DNA of 64,000 nucleotides from JACRPH01 sp041665465 (GTDB lineage Archaea > Nanobdellota > Nanobdellia > Woesearchaeales > GW2011-AR9), in assembly GCA_041665465.1 (NCBI GenBank), contig JBAYIU010000001.1:620001-684000 (forward strand), written 5' to 3'. The notes under the pieces were generated by a model. The model was not told where the DNA came from. It made no database searches and saw only the letters and a program-made list of their open reading frames with translations. Position numbers and translations under genes: made by a program. Each line of letters opens with the position of its first letter. Position 1 is the first letter of the stretch. Shown here piece by piece: positions 59,965 through 64,000 of the stretch.

Positions 59965-61244
59965 GACAGAAAATAATATCATTGATAGATAAGGTTTACT
60001 TTAAGATATTTAGGACACCGGCTACTCCCGAAGTACAAAAATTTGCTTTGGGCTTAGGATGGATATTTGTAGGAACAATACTTTCTAAATTTTTACTATT
60101 AATAATACAGGTATTGGGAGGAAGATTTTTGGGAGAGAGTCTTTATGGAGAATTTAATCTGATTTATAGTATTGGTTCTGTTTTAATTATCCCCATATCT
60201 TTAGGTATTGGATATGCAATGATAAGGTTTCTTGCTGAAGAAAACAGAGAGGATCAAAGAAAAGAATTAATCTCCACCTTTGCTATATTTACATTTATTT
60301 CTTTAATAATCTGGACAGTAATTTATTATGTCTTTAAAGGACAGATAAGTTCTATTCTGGGAGTAAGAATAGATTTATTTGTCTTAGCCATATTCTTTGC
60401 GTCCTTGATGATCCTTCAGTCTAATACTGAGAACATTTTACAAGGATTACACCGAATGAGAGAATTGAGTATAGTTATGTTTTTGTCTCATCTAACCATG
60501 TTTGGATTATTTTTTTGGTTATATTTACGACTTCAACCGAACATATTATTGATGTTCTTACCTTACCTTCTTCAGTATTTTATTGCATTGGTAATATCTG
60601 TTCCTTATTTCTTACGTTACTTATCATTTAGGTTCAACAAACATCTTTTTCAGAGATTAATGGGATTTGGGTTTTTCTCTTTGATTATCCATATTGTAAC
60701 TGTCACCCAAGGGATGATTGACCAGTTAATGTTAAATCATTACATTAATTCTTCTGGCGTTGGACTTTACGCTGCATATTACACCTCGACCATTGCGTTA
60801 GTGGGAATAATAAGTAATATCTTTCTTAAAGTTTTTTTCCCCACTGTATCAAGATATTCAGATAAGAAAAGTATCTTATTACGATTAAACAAGATTATAA
60901 GAATTGGTTCAGTGATAATAATTATAGTTATACCTCTCGTATCTTTTATATTGATTAATCTTTATGATTATCTTATCAGTTACAAATTAATCTGTTTATT
61001 TACTGTTGCAGCGGTGATCGATTTCATATTAGTTGGATATGTTGGATTACTTAACTCAACGGATTTAAAGGGAGTACGTTTTGCTTCTATAGGGGTAGGT
61101 ATAGCATTTATGATTAATGTGGGACTAAATGTGATATTGATCCCAGCATATGAAGTAACGGGTGCTATCATTGCAACAGATGTTTCCATGCTCTTCTTGT
61201 TAGGTTTTGTTTATATTGGACTAAAAAGCAAGATAAAAGAATAA
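59961..61244 (+). CDS. Wzx/MATE-like polysaccharide flippase
   Basis: A 427-residue protein with about 12-14 membrane segments and the polysaccharide transporter pattern: LGWIFVGTILSKFLLLIIQV near 28, GRFLGESLYGEFNLIYSIGS, LQSNTENILQGLHRM and YAAYYTSTIALVGI. Such proteins move lipid-linked oligosaccharides across the membrane, which supplies AglB. It is the last plus-strand gene of the cluster; the convergent gtrA gene ends 21 bases downstream. Confidence 0.9.
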   Translation: MRQKIISLIDKVYFKIFRTPATPEVQKFALGLGWIFVGTILSKFLLLIIQVLGGRFLGESLYGEFNLIYSIGSVLIIPISLGIGYAMIRFLAEENREDQRKELISTFAIFTFISLIIWTVIYYVFKGQISSILGVRIDLFVLAIFFASLMILQSNTENILQGLHRMRELSIVMFLSHLTMFGLFFWLYLRLQPNILLMFLPYLLQYFIALVISVPYFLRYLSFRFNKHLFQRLMGFGFFSLIIHIVTVTQGMIDQLMLNHYINSSGVGLYAAYYTSTIALVGIISNIFLKVFFPTVSRYSDKKSILLRLNKIIRIGSVIIIIVIPLVSFILINLYDYLISYKLICLFTVAAVIDFILVGYVGLLNSTDLKGVRFASIGVGIAFMINVGLNVILIPAYEVTGAIIATDVSMLFLLGFVYIGLKSKIKE

Positions 61245-61265
61245 TAAATAGTTATTTGAGTAAAC

Positions 61266-61703
61266 CTAAACTCCATCGGAAAAATAGCGCTTATTAAAGG
61301 TAAAATTTCTGTCCAAGAAATAATTAACAAATAAGACCATAAAAGTAGAGACAATTCTACTTAACATCTTATTTAATCCAAAGAGATTGACAAAAAGGTA
61401 CATCAGCCCCATTCCAAGCAGGATGGCAATAACGGTAATTAAGACAAATATTAGAAATTGATGAGCATATCTGTTAGAAGTACTTTTGAAAGTAAAGAAT
61501 TTGTTTATCAGGAATTTTGAGCTACCCCCTAACAGAGTAGAGATACTTACTGCAAGAAGATAATCCCATTCGTATAGATAAGTTAAGATATAAAAAATGC
61601 TCCAATCTAAGAGGGTTGCAAATAGTCCCACAAAAGCATAACAAATAAATTGAGCTTTACTCTTAATTAATGAAATTAGCCGGATAAACATGCTTGTGGC
61701 CAT
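61266..61703 (-). CDS. GtrA family membrane protein
   Basis: This 145-residue protein has four membrane segments and the GtrA signature (FICYAFVGLFATLLDWSIFY near 20-39, and KFLINKFFTFKS near 63-74; the C-terminal end has FVNYFLDRNFTF). GtrA proteins are thought to flip polyprenyl-phosphate sugars across the membrane. Its start overlaps the stop of the methyltransferase gene by one base, so the two are co-transcribed. Confidence 0.92.
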   Translation of the reverse strand: MATSMFIRLISLIKSKAQFICYAFVGLFATLLDWSIFYILTYLYEWDYLLAVSISTLLGGSSKFLINKFFTFKSTSNRYAHQFLIFVLITVIAILLGMGLMYLFVNLFGLNKMLSRIVSTFMVLFVNYFLDRNFTFNKRYFSDGV

Positions 61704-62341
61704 TATAACTTCTCCAATCTATAGATAACTATCTCTCCCAACAATCTATTTTTCCAAGGCAAGTTTAAGTTAATAAAAGGGATATGGCTTCGATTATAAC
61801 TAATATGTTTTATTTTGAACTTTTCTGAGATTAACATCCGCATAGTTTCTGGAAAAATGGGAGTTATATGATCAAAACCATCTTTATTAAACTTGGTGTC
61901 AAAGAAATTGGCGAATCTCATGTTGAACAGGTATCGCAATCGACTGTACCAATTGCCTACATTAGGGGTAGTGATTATGAGCGTCCCTTCCTTTTTAACA
62001 AGACGGTGCAGTTCCCTCACAAAGGCCCAAGGATTTTCTAAATGTTCTATCACTTCTATCACTGTAATCATATCAAATTCTTGGTCCTTATATGGAAAAG
62101 GAGTTTGATTTAAGTTAACTGACTTACAAGGAACATCTTTTAAAAGGAAGTTTCTAGGATATAATTCACAGGCATAACGATTGAATCTTAATGGATTAAG
62201 TAAAGAAAGAAAGGCTCCTGAACCTGCAGCGATATCTAATATTTTCCCCTGTTGATGAGATAATTCTTTAAGAACTGTCTCATGTACCAAAGGAGCCGTG
62301 TTTGCTTTCAGTTTTGCGTTAACCACGGTTTCATGCCCCAA
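61703..62341 (-). CDS. SAM-dependent methyltransferase
   Basis: The 212-residue protein has a class I methyltransferase core: ILDIAAGSGAFLSLL (about 35-49), an acidic CELYPRNF strand, FDMITVIEVIEHLENPWAFV (about 88-107) and GTLIITTPNVGNWYSRL. This resembles methyltransferases of sugar or polyprenyl synthesis, such as those in glycan clusters. Its start overlaps the radical SAM gene end by 11 bases, and gtrA follows. The substrate cannot be read. Confidence 0.88.
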   Translation of the reverse strand: MGHETVVNAKLKANTAPLVHETVLKELSHQQGKILDIAAGSGAFLSLLNPLRFNRYACELYPRNFLLKDVPCKSVNLNQTPFPYKDQEFDMITVIEVIEHLENPWAFVRELHRLVKKEGTLIITTPNVGNWYSRLRYLFNMRFANFFDTKFNKDGFDHITPIFPETMRMLISEKFKIKHISYNRSHIPFINLNLPWKNRLLGEIVIYRLEKL

Positions 62342-63728
62342 GTTTAATACGAAGGAAACTATAATAAATTGAACGGAAGAATCGTTTTAAGAACGCGGGA
62401 GAACTGAGGTGAACCCACCAAACAAGATATCCGATCTTCTGGCGGAAATTACGATTTTTTACTTGATATAATAACAATTTACGTTGTAAAACTTTAAGCT
62501 GTTTAAGAGTATATTCTCCCGTATAAAATATTTCGTTATTGGTCTTCAACCAAGTATCGTCAGACATAATACTCTGTTGCTTACTTAATTCATAAATAGG
62601 AGTACCGGGTAAGATCCACAATATTCCGGCATAAGACAATCTTTCCGGCTCAATCTCATTAAGTAAATCTGCTGTTTCCTTCAAAGTTTTATCATCTTCT
62701 CCTGGACAACCAACGATTAATGATCCACCGGGAGTCATTCCATACTTCCTAACTAAAGCAAAAGCCCTTTTGATATCTTCAGGAGTTTGAAACTTATTTA
62801 TCGCTTTTAATATTTTGGGAGATCCGGATTCTACCCCAAAACCAACTGAGAAACAACCTGCTTTCTTTAACCACATTAATCTCTCATCATCAATAATCTT
62901 CACACTAGATGCAACAGTAAACCGGATTTTCATCCCACGATTGATTATACCTTGACAAATATCTATCAACCGCTGCTTATTAACGATGAAATTATCATCA
63001 TAGAAAGCCAGATTTCTAGTGCCGCGTTGGTATAAATATTCAATTTCTGTTAATACATTCTCGGCAGAACGAGCTCTAAAACGATGCTGCCAGTAATTAG
63101 TTGAAGAACAAAAAGCACAATTGTAAGGACAACCCCTAGAAGTTAAGATAGGAATAGATGGTTCTCTAAATGCACCAACACAATATTGTTTGAAGTTGAG
63201 AGTAGAATAATCTGGAAAGGGAAGTTCATCCAAATTCTCAATCAAGAGACGTTTCTCGTTAATCTGAATTGAACGGTCAGACTTACGGAAGGCCAATCCT
63301 TTTATCTTAGAAAGATGTTTCTCACTGGTCTTCCCTTCGTTTATGGCTCGAACTAATTCCACGATAGTCAGTTCTCCTTCGCCAATAACCACATAATCTA
63401 TCGGAGCAAGCTTGAACATATGTTCTGGAAAACAGCTAGCATGTTGTCCACCAAAGACAATCTTAACACTAGGAAGAAGATGTCTGGCCATCTTAGCAAG
63501 TTTAAAAGCCTGTCCTCTTTCGATAGTAAGACATTGTATACCTAAAATGTCGGGTTTTTCCCGAAGAAGAATTCGTTCGATCTCTTTCCAAGAACGAGAT
63601 GAACAATCTAATATTTTAGAGGGAAAATCATTCTTCTTAAGCATAGCAGACAAATAACATAAACCTATCGGTGGAGAGATATGAGAATACTTTTCCAAAC
63701 TGGGTAAACCCAAAAATAATGTTTTCAT
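62331..63728 (-). CDS. B12-binding radical SAM protein
   Basis: A 465-residue enzyme. The N-terminal part (about 1-130) has the cobalamin-binding fold, with ILGIQCLTIERGQAF and VFGGQHASCFPEHM. The radical SAM domain has the CPYNCAFC cluster motif (CxxxCxxC, about 202-209), YDDNF and GFGVESGS. Such enzymes methylate or rearrange lipids, sugars or other molecules. The plan resembles HpnJ-like and other envelope-modifying members. I take the ATG at 63728 (MKTLFLGLPSLEK) as the start. Location in the glycan region suggests a lipid or glycan substrate. Confidence 0.9.
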   Translation of the reverse strand: MKTLFLGLPSLEKYSHISPPIGLCYLSAMLKKNDFPSKILDCSSRSWKEIERILLREKPDILGIQCLTIERGQAFKLAKMARHLLPSVKIVFGGQHASCFPEHMFKLAPIDYVVIGEGELTIVELVRAINEGKTSEKHLSKIKGLAFRKSDRSIQINEKRLLIENLDELPFPDYSTLNFKQYCVGAFREPSIPILTSRGCPYNCAFCSSTNYWQHRFRARSAENVLTEIEYLYQRGTRNLAFYDDNFIVNKQRLIDICQGIINRGMKIRFTVASSVKIIDDERLMWLKKAGCFSVGFGVESGSPKILKAINKFQTPEDIKRAFALVRKYGMTPGGSLIVGCPGEDDKTLKETADLLNEIEPERLSYAGILWILPGTPIYELSKQQSIMSDDTWLKTNNEIFYTGEYTLKQLKVLQRKLLLYQVKNRNFRQKIGYLVWWVHLSSPAFLKRFFRSIYYSFLRIKLGA

Positions 63729-63758
63729 TTGACCACCCACAAATAGAGTATGTCAAGA

Positions 63759-64000
63759 TCAATAGTTCTTGGAGAGATTTTTGCGATGTTGTTGAGCAAC
63801 TTTCTCCTGCGAATGTACCTCGCAAACATATTCAAAAGCGTTTTGAACGTAACTGTTTTTAAATGTTTTGCTCTCTAATAGCTTTAATGCCAATCCAGGT
63901 AATTCAGAGATATCCTTCTTAATAAATTCATAATTATCATAACTAACCACCGCGGTTTTACAGGCCATCGCTTCTAATTCTACCAGATTTAAAAGACCCT
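63759..64000 (-). CDS. Family 4-like glycosyltransferase, C-terminal part (5' end cut)
   Basis: The frame remains open to the end of the window, so only about 79 C-terminal residues are present. They include LNLVELEAMACKTAVVSYDN with the LxExxAxxxPVV-type donor-binding pattern of GT-B enzymes, followed by helix and a basic tail (HRKNLSKNY). It probably adds a sugar in the same cluster. Thirty bases separate its stop from the radical SAM start, so it is likely the upstream gene of this minus-strand operon. Confidence 0.75.
   Translation of the reverse strand, partial: GLLNLVELEAMACKTAVVSYDNYEFIKKDISELPGLALKLLESKTFKNSYVQNAFEYVCEVHSQEKVAQQHRKNLSKNY

Noticed and set aside
1..64000. CRISPR arrays, insertion-sequence transposases, integrases or rRNA genes
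   Set aside because: I saw no spaced direct-repeat array, no transposase or integrase motif and no rRNA sequence in either strand.

Overview
Organism. The window reads as the chromosome of an AT-rich archaeon, most likely a DPANN lineage of the Woesearchaeota/Pacearchaeota kind. Archaeal information-processing genes are spread through it: Cbf5, ribosomal proteins eS1 and uS2, aIF1A, RIO1 kinase, a Pno1/Dim2-like KH protein, LonB, RadB, MBF1, TrmI and Taw3. Most genes have a TATA-like box about 25-30 nt before an ATG with no leader. Mixed in are gene types more usual in bacteria: signal peptidase II, GpsA, YvcK, RNase D, ScpA, a LysM protein and a GH3 hexosaminidase. The lineage call is inference from gene content; there is no 16S gene here. 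Layout 1-18.7 kb. A 5'-cut PUA-like protein is followed by small hypothetical and membrane genes, lspA, a tandem Lrp-type regulator, a possible PD-(D/E)XK nuclease, aIF1A, cbf5 and eS1. A surface/envelope block on the minus strand then holds a LysM protein, two lipoproteins, a GH3 enzyme, gpsA, a 652-residue membrane protein and an RGQSA-type pilin-like anchored protein. Layout 18.7-42.5 kb. RIO1 kinase and the KH protein come first; the RIO1 start carries an unusual recoded duplication with a structured insert. They are followed by a large S-layer gene with a long leader, a Hel308-like N-terminal fragment, a methylase-kinase fusion, a tRNA-Val(UAC) with an apparent D-loop intron, scpA, lonB, taw3, an HTH-10 regulator, a Cys-rich lipoprotein, trmI-rnd, AMP phosphorylase, yvcK, pyrophosphatase, uS2 and radB. 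Layout 42.5-64 kb. This is a surface-glycan locus of about 21 kb. It holds GT-C type membrane glycosyltransferases, GT2 and GT4 enzymes, a membrane thioredoxin-like protein, a UbiA/PAP2 pair resembling the decaprenyl-phosphoribose pathway, an AglB/STT3 oligosaccharyltransferase fused to a parvulin prolyl isomerase, a DUF2304 protein, an FAD oxidoreductase and a flippase. A converging minus-strand set follows: GtrA, a methyltransferase, a B12-binding radical SAM enzyme and a glycosyltransferase cut by the window end. How the parts fit. The S-layer protein and the many secreted lipoproteins rich in N-x-S/T are natural substrates for the glycan locus. LspA would mature the lipoproteins. The most unusual points are the RIO1 5' duplication, the AglB-parvulin fusion, the interrupted tRNA-Val and the UbiA/PAP2 pair.
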